A DNA stretch of 64,000 nucleotides from positions 62,001 to 126,000 of the forward strand of contig NZ_AUDY01000012.1 of assembly GCF_000425705.1 (NCBI RefSeq), given 5' to 3'. This stretch comes from Halobacillus kuroshimensis DSM 18393. Its GTDB lineage: Bacteria > Bacillota > Bacilli > Bacillales > Halobacillaceae. Positions 45,421 through 54,922 of this stretch are shown here, one piece after another. A program made the position numbers and the translations under genes. The notes beneath the pieces are model-generated. The model had not been told where the DNA came from. It saw only the letters and a list, made by a program, of their open reading frames with translations, and did no database searches. Numbering within the stretch: the first letter of the stretch is position 1; the number at the start of each line of letters is the position of its first letter.

Positions 45421-46689
45421 GTGAAGAAAAAATTTATCACATGGACGTTCATTCTCTACGGCCTCTATAGTCTGGTGCTGGGCCTGTATTTTTTCCAGTG
45501 GTCAAACCCCGGCGTGCCTCCGGAATACGAAGGGACCGCCGCCGACCCTGCGACATTTATGACCGCGAGGGAGCTTGAACTTAGTCAGGAATACTCGACC
45601 TATCAGAACTTCCTCTCCTTTCTCGGCGAGCCGTTGGAGTGGATCGTCTACCTCGGTGTGATGATTTTCGGCGCGTCGATCGTCTTCAAGCAGTTCGGGG
45701 AGAAGGTGTCACGCTTCCGCATCATCCAGATTCCGTTGTTTGTGCTGCTGTTATCGACGCTGACATCGATCCTGTTATTCCCGATCGATTACGTAAAGCG
45801 GCGCTTGTCGGTGGAGTACGGCATTTCCACCCAGAGCTTTTCAAGCTGGATGCGCGATGAGCTGCTCAGCTTCTGGATCGGCTGGCTCATCATGGCCGTT
45901 CTCATTACTGTGTTATATTTCTTAATGAAAAAATTCGAAAAGCGCTGGTGGCTGATCGCCTGGCTGCTCATGATTCCGTTTCTCATTTTCATGATGTACC
46001 TGCAGCCGGTCGTCATCGACCCGCTTTATAATGATTTCGGTGAACTGCAGGACAAACAGCTCGAGGAAAAAATTCTCACGCTCGCCGATGAAGCGGATAT
46101 TCCCGCTGACCGTGTTTATGAAGTGAACATGTCGGAGAAAACGAACAGCATGAACGCCTATGTGAACGGCATCGGCTCCAATCTCCGCATCGTTTTATGG
46201 GATACGACGCTCAACCGGCTTCAGGAAAATGAAGTGCTTTTCATCATGGCCCATGAAATCGGCCACTACGTCATGAATCACCTGTACTGGAATCTCGCCG
46301 GTGCGATCTTCGCCACCTTCCTAGGACTGCTGGCGACCTATCATCTGCTGCGGTGGAGCGTCCGGCGCTACGGAGAAAAACTCGGGTTCACGAAGGTGTC
46401 CGACATTGCCAGTCTTCCGATGTTTTATTTGATCCTGACGCTGCTTTCCTTTATCGCAAGTCCTGTTGAGCTTGCGGTATCACGCGATGCAGAAGCGGAT
46501 GCCGACCGTTATGCGATCGAGATGACACAGGATACGGAAGCGGCTGTCGGGTCCTTCCAGGAGCTCACCGTCAACGGCTTGAGTGACGTCGATCCACCTG
46601 CGCTCGTGAAGTACCTGCGCTACGGGCATCCGACGATGATGGAGCGGATCTATATGTTGGAAAACTATGAGCTGAGCGAAGAGGAGTAG
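45421..46689 (+). CDS. M48-family (Ste24-type) membrane zinc peptidase
   Basis: Integral membrane metallopeptidase with catalytic HEIGH (H278, E279, H282) and the third ligand in SRDAEADADRYA. Several helices surround the active site (about 8-28, 70-90, 102-122, 150-170, 178-195, and more after the HEIGH). 422 residues, CAAX-protease-1 type. GTG start with GGGAGG. Bacterial members probably clear membrane proteins; the substrate is unknown. Confidence 0.9.
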   Translation: MKKKFITWTFILYGLYSLVLGLYFFQWSNPGVPPEYEGTAADPATFMTARELELSQEYSTYQNFLSFLGEPLEWIVYLGVMIFGASIVFKQFGEKVSRFRIIQIPLFVLLLSTLTSILLFPIDYVKRRLSVEYGISTQSFSSWMRDELLSFWIGWLIMAVLITVLYFLMKKFEKRWWLIAWLLMIPFLIFMMYLQPVVIDPLYNDFGELQDKQLEEKILTLADEADIPADRVYEVNMSEKTNSMNAYVNGIGSNLRIVLWDTTLNRLQENEVLFIMAHEIGHYVMNHLYWNLAGAIFATFLGLLATYHLLRWSVRRYGEKLGFTKVSDIASLPMFYLILTLLSFIASPVELAVSRDAEADADRYAIEMTQDTEAAVGSFQELTVNGLSDVDPPALVKYLRYGHPTMMERIYMLENYELSEEE

Positions 46690-46694
46690 GTACG

Positions 46695-46716
46695 AGCCCC
46701 CGGGTATCCGGGGGCT
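46695..46716. terminator. Terminator between the converging M48 and PilZ-like genes
   Basis: AGCCCCCGG / CCGGGGGCT with a GTAT loop; T-rich on the plus side. Confidence 0.8.
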
Positions 46717-46724
46717 TGTTCTGT

Positions 46725-47246
46725 TCAGAGCGCCTTATTATTTGTCACGATCTGCAGCTGGTAAAGGACGCGCGCCAGGCGCTCCCGGTTCTTTTCGCTG
46801 ACCTCGATGAACTCCACCCCGTAGACGACAGCGGAGCTTGATAATTCTTCATGCTTCCGGGCCATCCGGGCATGCAGGTCAAAATCTTCGTCATTCAAGG
46901 AAAAGTGCAGCGAAATGGTGATGTTCTCCTGGATAGGGATGTTGTACTCCGATGAAAATTTCAATCCGGTAAGGTTGATGTTTTCGATGTAGCCGATAAA
47001 GTATTTCTGGTTCAAGGCCTTGAACCGTTTGGTGTCGATATCAATGATGATGATTTTACTTTCGACACGGGGGACATCGACCCGCAGGCTTCTTTGGACG
47101 TAAGGATGATTCGATGGGGGACCGCTTCTTTTCGGGGCGTCGTCTGCTGATGGAGTGGCCGCGGGTTTTCTTTTGAACAAACCTTTCATTATCATCACGG
47201 CGAATACGACAATGATCAGGGCTTCTGCCCATACGATATAAACCAA
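46725..47246 (-). CDS. Membrane-anchored PilZ-like protein
   Basis: N-terminal helix (about 3-22), a short polar linker, then a PilZ-type beta barrel (about 50-170). The c-di-GMP motifs are altered: RSLRV in place of RxxxR, and NINLTGLKF in place of D/NxSxxG. I set the start at the TTG at 47246, since the in-frame GTG at 47255 falls within the Shine-Dalgarno GAGGTGG. About 173 residues. Ligand binding is uncertain. Confidence 0.6.
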   Translation of the reverse strand: MVYIVWAEALIIVVFAVMIMKGLFKRKPAATPSADDAPKRSGPPSNHPYVQRSLRVDVPRVESKIIIIDIDTKRFKALNQKYFIGYIENINLTGLKFSSEYNIPIQENITISLHFSLNDEDFDLHARMARKHEELSSSAVVYGVEFIEVSEKNRERLARVLYQLQIVTNNKAL

Positions 47247-47255
47247 GACAACCAC

Positions 47256-47553
47256 CTCGTAACCCTTCTAATTTATCCCGGTTCTCTCTGACTGGCCCGG
47301 GCTGAAATGTTGGATGCACGCAGTCTCCTGGTTTTCCTTCTATTTAGAGGGCCTCACACTCCTTTTTGGGTATTTTTATCTATATTATTGCATGATAAAG
47401 GTGTTTGCTTTTACATATCCCATGTTTGTTTTAGGAAAAGCTGTGATTTTTACAAAACGTGAGTGGAAAGGAGGCTGCTTAGAACACTTCCTTTATTTAT
47501 GGATCTCCTTCATGGTAATGTTTAGGTGATACATCAAAGAGGAGCGTGATCGT
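47256..47553. other. Gap between the PilZ-like and lipoprotein genes
   Basis: About 300 bp, AT-rich in the middle. No gene, hairpin or convincing promoter seen. Confidence 0.4.
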
Positions 47554-48162
47554 TTGTTAACAAAATGGAAGGCTGTGCTGGTTCTTTTTACTATTTTGTT
47601 CATTTCAGCGTGCAGTTCAGAAGGTACAACAGAGAAGGCTGATGAGCCGGAAGAAAAAGTGGAGGAAGAATCTTCTTCTAATGATGAAAAGGAACCTGAA
47701 ATTGTGGAAACCGACCGGGGGAATTTTGAAATGGTCTCCACCGCCGAAGATATAGGTACATATGAAACAGGACCTGTTACCTTGGATTTCGCAGCGGCAA
47801 GCCTTGTTACAGGCACCTATACCGATGACTTGTTCATCGACTTGATTGGCAGAGAAGACGTAGAGTACTTGAATCTGGGAATGGACCTTGCCGTGTCCAA
47901 TAAGGATATTATTTTCACATGGGATCATTTCCGTGTGGAGACAGGTACGGGTGAAATGGTTGATCCGGATGAGAAGATGAGTGATGGCCTCGTGGAACGT
48001 ATTTTCCGTGAAGAGGGTGTTTCAAGGTTGTTCACGTTCTTCTTTGATGAAACGAACGTGAAGGATATTGAGGAACTGACCCTCTATGTCAAAGCTCCGA
48101 CTGATCAAACAGGAAACCCTTTAGGCGATGATCTGGAGATTGATCTTCCTTTGCATCCATAA
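47554..48162 (+). CDS. Lipoprotein of unknown function
   Basis: 202 residues. Lipid-type signal peptide ending FISAC (Cys about 20), an acidic Glu/Ser linker (about 21-55), then a compact domain that may be an immunoglobulin-like or DUF-type fold. TTG start with AGAGGAG upstream. Monocistronic with a terminator. No family recognised. Confidence 0.72.
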   Translation: MLTKWKAVLVLFTILFISACSSEGTTEKADEPEEKVEEESSSNDEKEPEIVETDRGNFEMVSTAEDIGTYETGPVTLDFAAASLVTGTYTDDLFIDLIGREDVEYLNLGMDLAVSNKDIIFTWDHFRVETGTGEMVDPDEKMSDGLVERIFREEGVSRLFTFFFDETNVKDIEELTLYVKAPTDQTGNPLGDDLEIDLPLHP

Positions 48163-48168
48163 TGCAGG

Positions 48169-48197
48169 AACCTCCCTCGTTCATGAGGGAGGTTTTT
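48169..48197 (+). terminator. Terminator of the lipoprotein gene
   Basis: AACCTCCCTC / GAGGGAGGTT, then T5. The stop codon of the converging small gene lies in its loop. Confidence 0.87.
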
Positions 48198-48306
48198 CGT
48201 TGCTTTTCCGCTCCTTCAACCTCTTATTCTCTTTTTTCGCCTGTTCCGCTGTATAAAAGGCACCGCCAGCCAAAGATAAGGCCATCCAGCTCCACAACCC
48301 GTCCAT
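48181..48306 (-). CDS. Small membrane protein, 41 aa
   Basis: MDGLWSWMALSLAGGAFYTA gives one short membrane helix, followed by a strongly charged tail (EQAKKENKRLKERKSNE). GGGAGGTG stands 7 nt upstream of the ATG at 48306; the frame is open further up without a site. Such 40-50-residue helix-plus-charged-tail proteins are common in Bacillus, without assigned function. Confidence 0.65.
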   Translation of the reverse strand: MDGLWSWMALSLAGGAFYTAEQAKKENKRLKERKSNEKPPS

Positions 48307-48404
48307 ATCGAACACCTCCCTTTCCCATCCTATCATGGTAAAAAAAGGAGGTGGGGTATCTAGCAACTCCACCTCTCTTTTGATAGACTCAAAGTAGCGA
48401 CTAT

Positions 48405-48418
48405 TGAAAACGTTATCA
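48405..48418. promoter_or_regulatory. cre site (CcpA) upstream of the sigma-54 activator gene
   Basis: TGAAAACGTTATCA matches the catabolite-responsive element TGWAANCGNTNWCA at all positions. It lies 20 bp before the start codon, so CcpA bound here should repress or road-block the activator gene when good sugars are present. Confidence 0.72.
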
Positions 48419-48438
48419 TATCAAAGGAGTGACCCAGG

Positions 48439-49800
48439 ATGCCATCGATGCTTGAGGAGCGCAATCATGTGCTGGAGACGCTGTTTGGCAATGTGAAGCA
48501 CTGTATCGTCGTCGTCGACCGGGACGGCCGGATTTCCTATATGAACGAAAGCTACGGCCGGTTTTTAGAAGTCGACCAAAAAGAAATCACCGGCCGCCAC
48601 GTCACCGAAGTGATCGAGAATACGCGGATGCACATCGTCGTCGACACCGGGGAGGAGGAGATGGCCGATCTCCAGAAGATCCGCGGCGACTATATGATCG
48701 CCCACCGCATTCCGCTCCAGGAGGATGGGGAAGTGATTGGGGCCCTCGGCATGGTGCTGTTCCGTGATACCGATGAATGGAAAATCATGAACACCCACAT
48801 CAAGGATCTCCTGCTTGAGCTCGAGACATACCGCAGCCAAATGCAGCACGTGAACGGCGCGAAGTATTCGCTGCATGACATCATCACCACCTCACCGGAA
48901 GTACTGCAGGTTAAGGAAAAGATCCGCAAAACCGCCTACAGCGACGTGTCGGTGCTCGTCCGCGGCGAAAGCGGGACAGGAAAGGAATTGTTCGCCCACA
49001 GCATCCACCACTTGAGTGAACGGAGCCAGCAGCCGTTCATCAAGGTGAACTGCGCGGCTATCCCGGAACATTTGATCGAAGCGGAGCTGTTCGGCTATCA
49101 GGAAGGAGCGTTTACCGGTGCTAAAAAAGGCGGCAAGCCGGGCAAATTCCAACTCGCCCACGGCGGCACGCTGTTTCTTGATGAAATCGGCGACATGCCG
49201 CTCCACGCCCAGGTGAAAATCCTACGCGCCCTGCAGGAAGGCGAAATCGAAGCGGTCGGCGCAGAGAAGCCGCAGGCCATCGACGTCCGCATCATCGCCG
49301 CCACCAACCGGCCGCTCGAAGCGCTCATCAAGGAGGACAAATTCCGGGAGGATCTCTTTTACCGCATCAATGTCGTCCAGATCGATATTCCGCCGCTCCG
49401 CAGACGCCGGGGCGACATCAAGGTGCTCACGAAGTTTCTGTTGAAAAAGCTCAGTGACCGGACCGGCAAACGGGTCGAGACGCTCGCCCCGGACGTGGAG
49501 GCTCTCTTTAACAAACACGACTGGCCGGGGAATGTTCGTGAACTGGAAAACGTCATCGAATCCGCCATTCATATGACCGACGACGGGGAAATCCGTTACG
49601 GCGACCTGCCGGATTACCTATCATCATCAGGAAACGGCCAGCGTGCCGGACAGACGCTCAAGGATGTCGTTGAGGAAGCGGAAAAAGCGGCGATCCTCCG
49701 GGCAATCGAAGAAGCGGACGGTGACAAATGTACAGCCGCCGACCGCCTCGGCATCGGCAAATCAAGCCTGTATGACAAAGTGAAAAAGTACGACCTGTAA
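48439..49800 (+). CDS. Sigma-54-dependent activator (PAS-AAA+-Fis)
   Basis: Enhancer-binding protein that opens sigma-54 promoters. PAS domain (about 8-115, [21 protein letters not shown]), AAA+ domain (about 148-385) with Walker A GESGTGKE (176-183), the sigma-54 contact loop GAFTGA (223-228) and Walker B LFLDEIGD, then a C-terminal Fis-type helix-turn-helix ([21 protein letters not shown]). 453 residues. AAGGAGTG precedes the ATG. The gene downstream begins with a textbook -24/-12 promoter, so this protein almost surely drives the ketone-body operon, sensing a ligand through PAS. Confidence 0.93.
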   Translation: MPSMLEERNHVLETLFGNVKHCIVVVDRDGRISYMNESYGRFLEVDQKEITGRHVTEVIENTRMHIVVDTGEEEMADLQKIRGDYMIAHRIPLQEDGEVIGALGMVLFRDTDEWKIMNTHIKDLLLELETYRSQMQHVNGAKYSLHDIITTSPEVLQVKEKIRKTAYSDVSVLVRGESGTGKELFAHSIHHLSERSQQPFIKVNCAAIPEHLIEAELFGYQEGAFTGAKKGGKPGKFQLAHGGTLFLDEIGDMPLHAQVKILRALQEGEIEAVGAEKPQAIDVRIIAATNRPLEALIKEDKFREDLFYRINVVQIDIPPLRRRRGDIKVLTKFLLKKLSDRTGKRVETLAPDVEALFNKHDWPGNVRELENVIESAIHMTDDGEIRYGDLPDYLSSSGNGQRAGQTLKDVVEEAEKAAILRAIEEADGDKCTAADRLGIGKSSLYDKVKKYDL

Positions 49801-49851
49801 CCCATTCCAGATTTCAGGAATCCGTTCCGGAAATCCGGAATGGGTTTTTTT
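49801..49851 (+). terminator. Terminator of the activator gene
   Basis: CCCATTCC / GGAATGGG with further pairing of GATTTC and GAAATC inside, then T7. The TCCGGA repeats in it (49826-49840) recur at 49902 and might double as activator-binding sites. Confidence 0.8.
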
Positions 49852-49947
49852 ATGCCTTTTTGTAAGGGTTTTCATGAATGTTGCATCAGTTTTTCCATAA
49901 ATCCGGAAACCAAAAACCCAGAAACCTTTAGTACCGCGGTTGAAAAG

Positions 49948-49964
49948 TTGGCATGAAACTTGCA
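49948..49964 (+). promoter_or_regulatory. Sigma-54 (-24/-12) promoter of the scoAB operon
   Basis: TTGGCATGAAACTTGCA: GG at 49950-49951 and GC at 49962-49963 with the required 10 bp between, fitting TGGCAYRNNNNTTGCW throughout. Expected start near 49975, just upstream of the scoA ribosome-binding site. Confidence 0.92.
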
Positions 49965-49994
49965 TGTAGAAGGGTGGAAGGGGTGGAAACCAAT

Positions 49995-50690
49995 ATGAAA
50001 CACATTCACACATCATTTCAGGAAGCGGTTAAGGACATAAACGATCACTCAACGATTATGGTCGGAGGATTCGGACTCGTCGGAATCCCGGAAAATCTCA
50101 TTTTGGCACTCGTCGAATCGAACGTGAAGCATCTCACCGTCATCAGCAACAACTGCGGCGTCGACGACTGGGGTCTCGGCCTGCTTTTGGAAAACAAACA
50201 GATTGATAAGATGATCGGCTCCTACGTCGGCGAAAACAAGGAATTCGAACGCCAGGTGCTCGCAGGCGAACTGGAAGTCGAGCTCACGCCGCAGGGAACA
50301 CTCGCAGAACGCATCCGTGCAGGAGGCGCCGGCATCCCGGCCTTCTACACACCCGCAGGCGTCGGAACACCAATCGCTGAAGGAAAAGAAGTGCGCACTT
50401 TCGACGGCAGGGACTACCTGCTGGAGACCGGACTTACCGCTGATGTCAGCCTCGTCCGTGCCCTGAAGGGAGACAAGCACGGTAACCTCATTTATAACAA
50501 AACGGCGCGCAACTTCAACCCGATGATGGCCGCTGCCGGGGCTGTCACGATCGCTGAAGTCGAAGAGCTGGTCGAGCCGGGCGAACTTGATGCCGATCAA
50601 ATCCACACACCAGGCATCTACGTACAGGGACTCATTGAAGGACAGCAGGAAAAACGCATCGAACGCCGGACCGTACGCACTCACGCATAA
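49995..50690 (+). CDS. scoA: Succinyl-CoA:3-ketoacid CoA-transferase subunit A
   Basis: Activates acetoacetate by CoA transfer from succinyl-CoA. The [13 protein letters not shown] motif and the CoA-transferase alpha fold are present. I use the ATG at 49995 ([12 protein letters not shown]) with AAGGGGTGG upstream; the longer frame from 49953 would begin inside the sigma-54 promoter, before the transcript starts. 231 residues. First gene of scoA-scoB-hbd-thl-gntP. Confidence 0.95.
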   Translation: MKHIHTSFQEAVKDINDHSTIMVGGFGLVGIPENLILALVESNVKHLTVISNNCGVDDWGLGLLLENKQIDKMIGSYVGENKEFERQVLAGELEVELTPQGTLAERIRAGGAGIPAFYTPAGVGTPIAEGKEVRTFDGRDYLLETGLTADVSLVRALKGDKHGNLIYNKTARNFNPMMAAAGAVTIAEVEELVEPGELDADQIHTPGIYVQGLIEGQQEKRIERRTVRTHA

Positions 50691-50707
50691 CAAAAGGAGG
50701 GGCTATT

Positions 50708-51388
50708 ATGGCCGTAGAAATGGATAAAGCGGCAGTCAGGGAACTGATTGCCCGACGTGCTGAAAAGGAAATTGAAAGCGGTTACTATGTGAACCTTGGA
50801 ATTGGAATGCCGACGATGGTCGCCAACTACATCGATAATGATAAGGAAGTCGTCCTGCAGTCGGAAAACGGACTGCTCGGCATCGGACGCTCTCCGTATG
50901 AAGAGGAAGTCGACCCGGACTTGATCAACGCCGGAAAGGAAACTGTCACCGCCTCCATCGGCGCCGCCTACTGTGACAGTGCTGAATCGTTCGCGATGAT
51001 CCGCGGTGAGCACCTCGACCTTGCGATTTTAGGCGGCATGGAAGTCGCAGAGAACGGTGATCTCGCCAACTGGATGATTCCCGGAAAAATGATCAAAGGC
51101 ATGGGCGGGGCGATGGATATCGTCCACGGCTCCAAAAAAGTCGTCATCATCATGGACCACGTGAACAAGCACGGCGATCCGAAAATCCTGAAGGCATGCC
51201 GTCTGCCGCTCACAGGAAAAGGCGTCGTCGACCGCATCATTACCGAGCGTGCCGTTATGGACGTAACAGAGGAAAGCCTGAAGCTGATCGAAATCGCTGA
51301 AGGCTGGACAGTAGACGAAATCAAGGCATCAACAGAAGCGGATCTGATTGTCAGCGACGAACTGATGACAATCCAGTCCAACACGTGA
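50708..51388 (+). CDS. scoB: Succinyl-CoA:3-ketoacid CoA-transferase subunit B
   Basis: Beta subunit with the catalytic glutamate E53 in QSENGLLG. NLGIGMPT and the GGAMDIVHGSKKVV segment are family-typical. 226 residues. AAAGGAGG precedes the ATG. Confidence 0.95.
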   Translation: MAVEMDKAAVRELIARRAEKEIESGYYVNLGIGMPTMVANYIDNDKEVVLQSENGLLGIGRSPYEEEVDPDLINAGKETVTASIGAAYCDSAESFAMIRGEHLDLAILGGMEVAENGDLANWMIPGKMIKGMGGAMDIVHGSKKVVIIMDHVNKHGDPKILKACRLPLTGKGVVDRIITERAVMDVTEESLKLIEIAEGWTVDEIKASTEADLIVSDELMTIQSNT

Positions 51389-51401
51389 GGAGGAACACCG
51401 G

Positions 51402-52178
51402 ATGGTAGAAAATAAAGTCGTCTTCATTACAGGCGCGGCCAGCGGCATCGGCTATGAAATCGGCACCGAATTCGCCAAGAACGGCGCCAAGGTCGCCTTG
51501 AGCGATATAAACGAGGAAAAAGTGAAGGAAGCCGAAAAGCAGCTGTCTTCAGAAGGGTATGACGTCACTGGTCTCGTCTGTGACGTGACGAAGGAAAAGG
51601 ATATCCAGGACGCCATTGATGCAACCGTGGACAAGTACGGCCGTCTCGACGTGCTCGTTAACAACGCCGGCCTCCAGCACGTTTCGTCCATCGAGGAGTT
51701 TCCGACAGAGAAGTTCGAGCTGATTACGAAAATCATGCTCGTGGCCCCGTTCATGGCGACGAAGCACGTATTCCCGATTATGAAAAAGCAGGGCTTCGGC
51801 CGCATCCTCAATATGGCCTCCATCAACGGCCTGATCGGATTCGCCGGCAAGTCCGCCTACAACAGCGCCAAGCACGGCGTCATCGGTCTCACAAAAGTGA
51901 CCGCTCTGGAAGGCGCGGAGGACGGCATTACCGTCAACGCTATCTGCCCGGGCTATGTCGATACACCGCTCGTCCGCAACCAGCTTGAGGATCTCGCCAA
52001 CAACCGTGGCGTCTCGCTCGATAAGGCACTTGAGGAAGTCATCTATCCGCTCGTGCCGCAGAAGCGTCTTCTAAAAGTCCAGGAAATCGCCGACTACGCG
52101 CTGTTTTTAGCCAGTGACAAAGCGAAAGGCATTACCGGTCAGGCGGCTGTCATCGACGGCGGCTATACGACCCAGTAA
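51402..52178 (+). CDS. 3-hydroxybutyrate dehydrogenase (SDR)
   Basis: Oxidises D-3-hydroxybutyrate to acetoacetate with NAD+. Short-chain dehydrogenase: TGAASGIG cofactor loop (10-17), NNAG (87-90), catalytic S140, Y153 and K157 (YNSAK). 258 residues; it ends GQAAVIDGGYTTQ as 3HBDHs do. In the operon its product is the substrate of ScoAB. GAGGAGG upstream. Confidence 0.92.
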   Translation: MVENKVVFITGAASGIGYEIGTEFAKNGAKVALSDINEEKVKEAEKQLSSEGYDVTGLVCDVTKEKDIQDAIDATVDKYGRLDVLVNNAGLQHVSSIEEFPTEKFELITKIMLVAPFMATKHVFPIMKKQGFGRILNMASINGLIGFAGKSAYNSAKHGVIGLTKVTALEGAEDGITVNAICPGYVDTPLVRNQLEDLANNRGVSLDKALEEVIYPLVPQKRLLKVQEIADYALFLASDKAKGITGQAAVIDGGYTTQ

Positions 52179-52195
52179 CCGAAAGGGGTATTTCA

Positions 52196-53374
52196 ATGAA
52201 ATCCGTATATATCGTAGAAGGAGCGCGCACGCCGTTCGGTACGTTCGGCGGCGCCCTCAAGGACGTGGAGCCGACAGACCTCGGCATCACCGCAGGAAAA
52301 GAAGCGCTGAAGCGGAGCGGCATCGACGCCGCCAGCATCGACTTTTCCGTCATCGGCAATGTCATTCATTCATCTCAAAACGCACCGTACATGGCGCGTC
52401 ACATCGCGCTGAAAACAGGCATCCCGATGGAAAGCCCGGCCCTTGCCGTCAACCGCCTCTGCGGTTCGGGCATGCAGTCCGTTGTTTCCGCAGCCCAGTC
52501 CATTCTCCTCGGGGAAGGGGAAACCGCGCTTGCCGGCGGTGTCGACAGCATGAGTCTCGCCCCGTTCGCCCTGCGCGGCAGCCGTTTTGGTACGAAGCTC
52601 GGCACACCGAAGGTCGATGATATGCTCTGGTCTGCGCTTACCGATGAGTACATCGGTGCCGGCATGGGCATGACAGGGGAGAATCTGGCCGAACGTTATG
52701 AAATCTCACGCGAAGCCCAGGATGAATATGCGACCCGCAGTCACCAGCGTGCCGCCGAAGCCCGCCGCTCCGGCCGTTTTGCTGAGGAAATCGCTCCGGT
52801 GGAAGTGAAGGGACGCAAAGGCACGACCGTCGTCGATCAGGACGAGCACATCCGGGAAGACACGAATTCAGAAAAGCTGGCCAAGCTGAAGCCCGCCTTC
52901 AAAAAAGACGGCAGTGTCACAGGCGGAAACGCGAGCGGCATCAATGACGGTGCAGGAGCGGTCGTTCTGGCCAGTGAAAACTACGTCCAGGACCACAGCT
53001 TAAGCCCTGTGGCAAGAATCGTCTCCTGGTCCGTGGCCGGTGTGGATCCGCACTATATGGGCATCGGTCCTGCGCCGGCGATCCGTCAGGCGCTTGAAAA
53101 AGCGGAGCTCTCCCTTGAGGATATGGATCTTATCGAAGTGAACGAAGCCTTTGCCGCGCAGTATCTGGCGGTGGAAAAAGAGCTCGGGCTCGACCGTGAA
53201 AAAGTGAACGTCAACGGCGGTGCCATCGCCCTCGGCCACCCGGTCGGTGCCAGCGGGACCCGCGTGTTGTATACGATGATCAAGGAACTGAAGCGCCGCG
53301 GCGGACGCTACGGAGTCGCTTCACTCTGCATCGGAGGCGGACAGGGGATTGCCATGGTCGTCGAATCCGTCTAA
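52196..53374 (+). CDS. Acetyl-CoA acetyltransferase (thiolase)
   Basis: Cleaves acetoacetyl-CoA from ScoAB into two acetyl-CoA (biosynthetic direction also possible). Nucleophile C89 in [20 protein letters not shown] with the catalytic His, and CIGGGQG with the second Cys near the C-terminus. 392 residues. GAAAGGGG upstream. Confidence 0.95.
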   Translation: MKSVYIVEGARTPFGTFGGALKDVEPTDLGITAGKEALKRSGIDAASIDFSVIGNVIHSSQNAPYMARHIALKTGIPMESPALAVNRLCGSGMQSVVSAAQSILLGEGETALAGGVDSMSLAPFALRGSRFGTKLGTPKVDDMLWSALTDEYIGAGMGMTGENLAERYEISREAQDEYATRSHQRAAEARRSGRFAEEIAPVEVKGRKGTTVVDQDEHIREDTNSEKLAKLKPAFKKDGSVTGGNASGINDGAGAVVLASENYVQDHSLSPVARIVSWSVAGVDPHYMGIGPAPAIRQALEKAELSLEDMDLIEVNEAFAAQYLAVEKELGLDREKVNVNGGAIALGHPVGASGTRVLYTMIKELKRRGGRYGVASLCIGGGQGIAMVVESV

Positions 53375-53410
53375 AATCTTAATGTAAAAATCATTTAGGG
53401 GGAAACACCA

Positions 53411-54694
53411 ATGTTCGGGATATTACTCGGCCTCATCGTCCTGATGGCGCTCGCCTACCTCGGCTGGTCGATCATCTGGGTCGCACCGATCGCTGCCGGC
53501 GTCGTCGCCGTCACCGGCGGCCTCGACCTGCTCGATGCTTATAAAGATACGTACATGGGCGGCTTTGTCGCCTTTGCGAAATCATGGTTCCCGGTCTTCA
53601 TGCTCGGGGCGATCTTCGGAAAACTGATGGAGGACACCGGCATGGCCCGCTCGGTCGCCGTCGCATTCACAAAAGTGATCGGCACCAAGCGCGCCATTCT
53701 CGGCGTACTCGTCTCCGCCGCCGTCTTAACATACGGCGGGGTGAGCTTGTTCGTCGTCGTCTTCGCCGTCTATCCGCTCGCCTTATCGCTGTTCCGGGAA
53801 GCCAACATCAGCCGGAAGCTCATACCAGCGACCGTCGGGCTCGGCGCCTTCACCTTCACGATGACGGCCCTGCCTGGTACACCGCAGATCCAAAACCTCA
53901 TTCCAATGGAATACTTCGGTACAACCGCATCCGCGGCCCCGGTCATGGGGATCGTCGCCGCCATCATCATGGCGGTCGGAGGCTATTTGTACCTGCGCTT
54001 TAGAGAGAAACAGCTGCGCGACAGTGGCGACATCTTCGTCGAACCGGAGGATAAAAGTTCACTCGGTGACGTGGAGCGCGAGCCGCACTTCATCCTGTCA
54101 ATTCTGCCGCTGCTGACCGTGTTACTGACACTCAACTTGCTGCAATGGGACGTTGTCACCGCATTAATCGCAGGAATTCTTTTAATTATGCTGTTGAACA
54201 TCACCTTGTTCAAAAAGTTCGTCACATCCATCAACAAAGGGGCGAGCGGCTCCGTCATCGCCATCATCAATACCAGTGCCGCCGTCGGCTTCGGGACCGT
54301 CGTCCGCGAAGTGCCCGGCTTTGAGAAGCTCACGCAGATCCTCGTCGGCATCAAAGGCAACCCGCTCATCTCCGAAGCGGTCGCCGTCAACGTCCTCGCC
54401 GGCGCCACAGGCTCCGCCTCCGGCGGCCTCGGCATCGCCCTTGAAGCCCTCGGCTCCAAGTACTATCAAATCGCCCAGGACACCGGCATCAGCGCCGAAG
54501 CGTTCCACCGCGTCGCGTCCCTGTCCTCCGGCGGCCTTGATGTACTGCCGCACAACGGAGCGGTGCTCACGCTGTTTGCGATCACCGGCATGACCCACAA
54601 GGACAGCTACCGTGACATCTTCGTTGTCGCGCTGTTGATTCCGGTCATCTCCGTTGCGGTCGTCATTCTGTTGAATACGATAGGCATTCTATAA
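53411..54694 (+). CDS. GntP-family permease, probably 3-hydroxybutyrate/acetoacetate uptake
   Basis: About twelve membrane helices in 427 residues. GntP-family patterns include TMTALPGTPQIQNLIP and the C-terminal GGLDVLPHNGAVLTLFAITG. B. subtilis has a GntP-type gene (yxjC) with scoAB and a 3-hydroxybutyrate dehydrogenase, so ketone-body uptake is a reasonable inference from context. TAGGGGGAA upstream. Last gene of the operon. Confidence 0.85.
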   Translation: MFGILLGLIVLMALAYLGWSIIWVAPIAAGVVAVTGGLDLLDAYKDTYMGGFVAFAKSWFPVFMLGAIFGKLMEDTGMARSVAVAFTKVIGTKRAILGVLVSAAVLTYGGVSLFVVVFAVYPLALSLFREANISRKLIPATVGLGAFTFTMTALPGTPQIQNLIPMEYFGTTASAAPVMGIVAAIIMAVGGYLYLRFREKQLRDSGDIFVEPEDKSSLGDVEREPHFILSILPLLTVLLTLNLLQWDVVTALIAGILLIMLLNITLFKKFVTSINKGASGSVIAIINTSAAVGFGTVVREVPGFEKLTQILVGIKGNPLISEAVAVNVLAGATGSASGGLGIALEALGSKYYQIAQDTGISAEAFHRVASLSSGGLDVLPHNGAVLTLFAITGMTHKDSYRDIFVVALLIPVISVAVVILLNTIGIL

Positions 54695-54719
54695 AGAGAG
54701 ATAAACATGTCATGGGATA

Positions 54720-54853
54720 GTGACGTTCCGCTTATCGATGGCTGCTTGCCGCGGGCACGGCCTCAGCTAACTTAGGCAGAAAGATCTCCTGCCCAAGTGG
54801 ATTTTCAGCTCGAGCTTTTCCTGCAGGCGTCACCACCGATCGCTGCTCGTGAC
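54720..54853 (+). repeat. 134-bp hairpin repeat, copy D
   Basis: Full-length member in plus orientation, 25 bp after the gntP stop and upstream of that operon's terminator, so it lies in the 3' untranslated region. First base pair altered (GTGACG) and paired positions slightly eroded (CTTAGGCAG / CTGCCCAAG). Confidence 0.9.
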
Positions 54854-54894
54854 CTTAACTTAAAAGGGAGTAAACACTCTCGAAAGCTTGCATG

Positions 54895-54922
54895 AACACC
54901 ACAGGATACCTGTGGTGTTTTT
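54895..54922 (+). terminator. Terminator of the scoAB-gntP operon
   Basis: AACACCACAGG / CCTGTGGTGTT with a 3-nt loop, then T. Confidence 0.85.
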
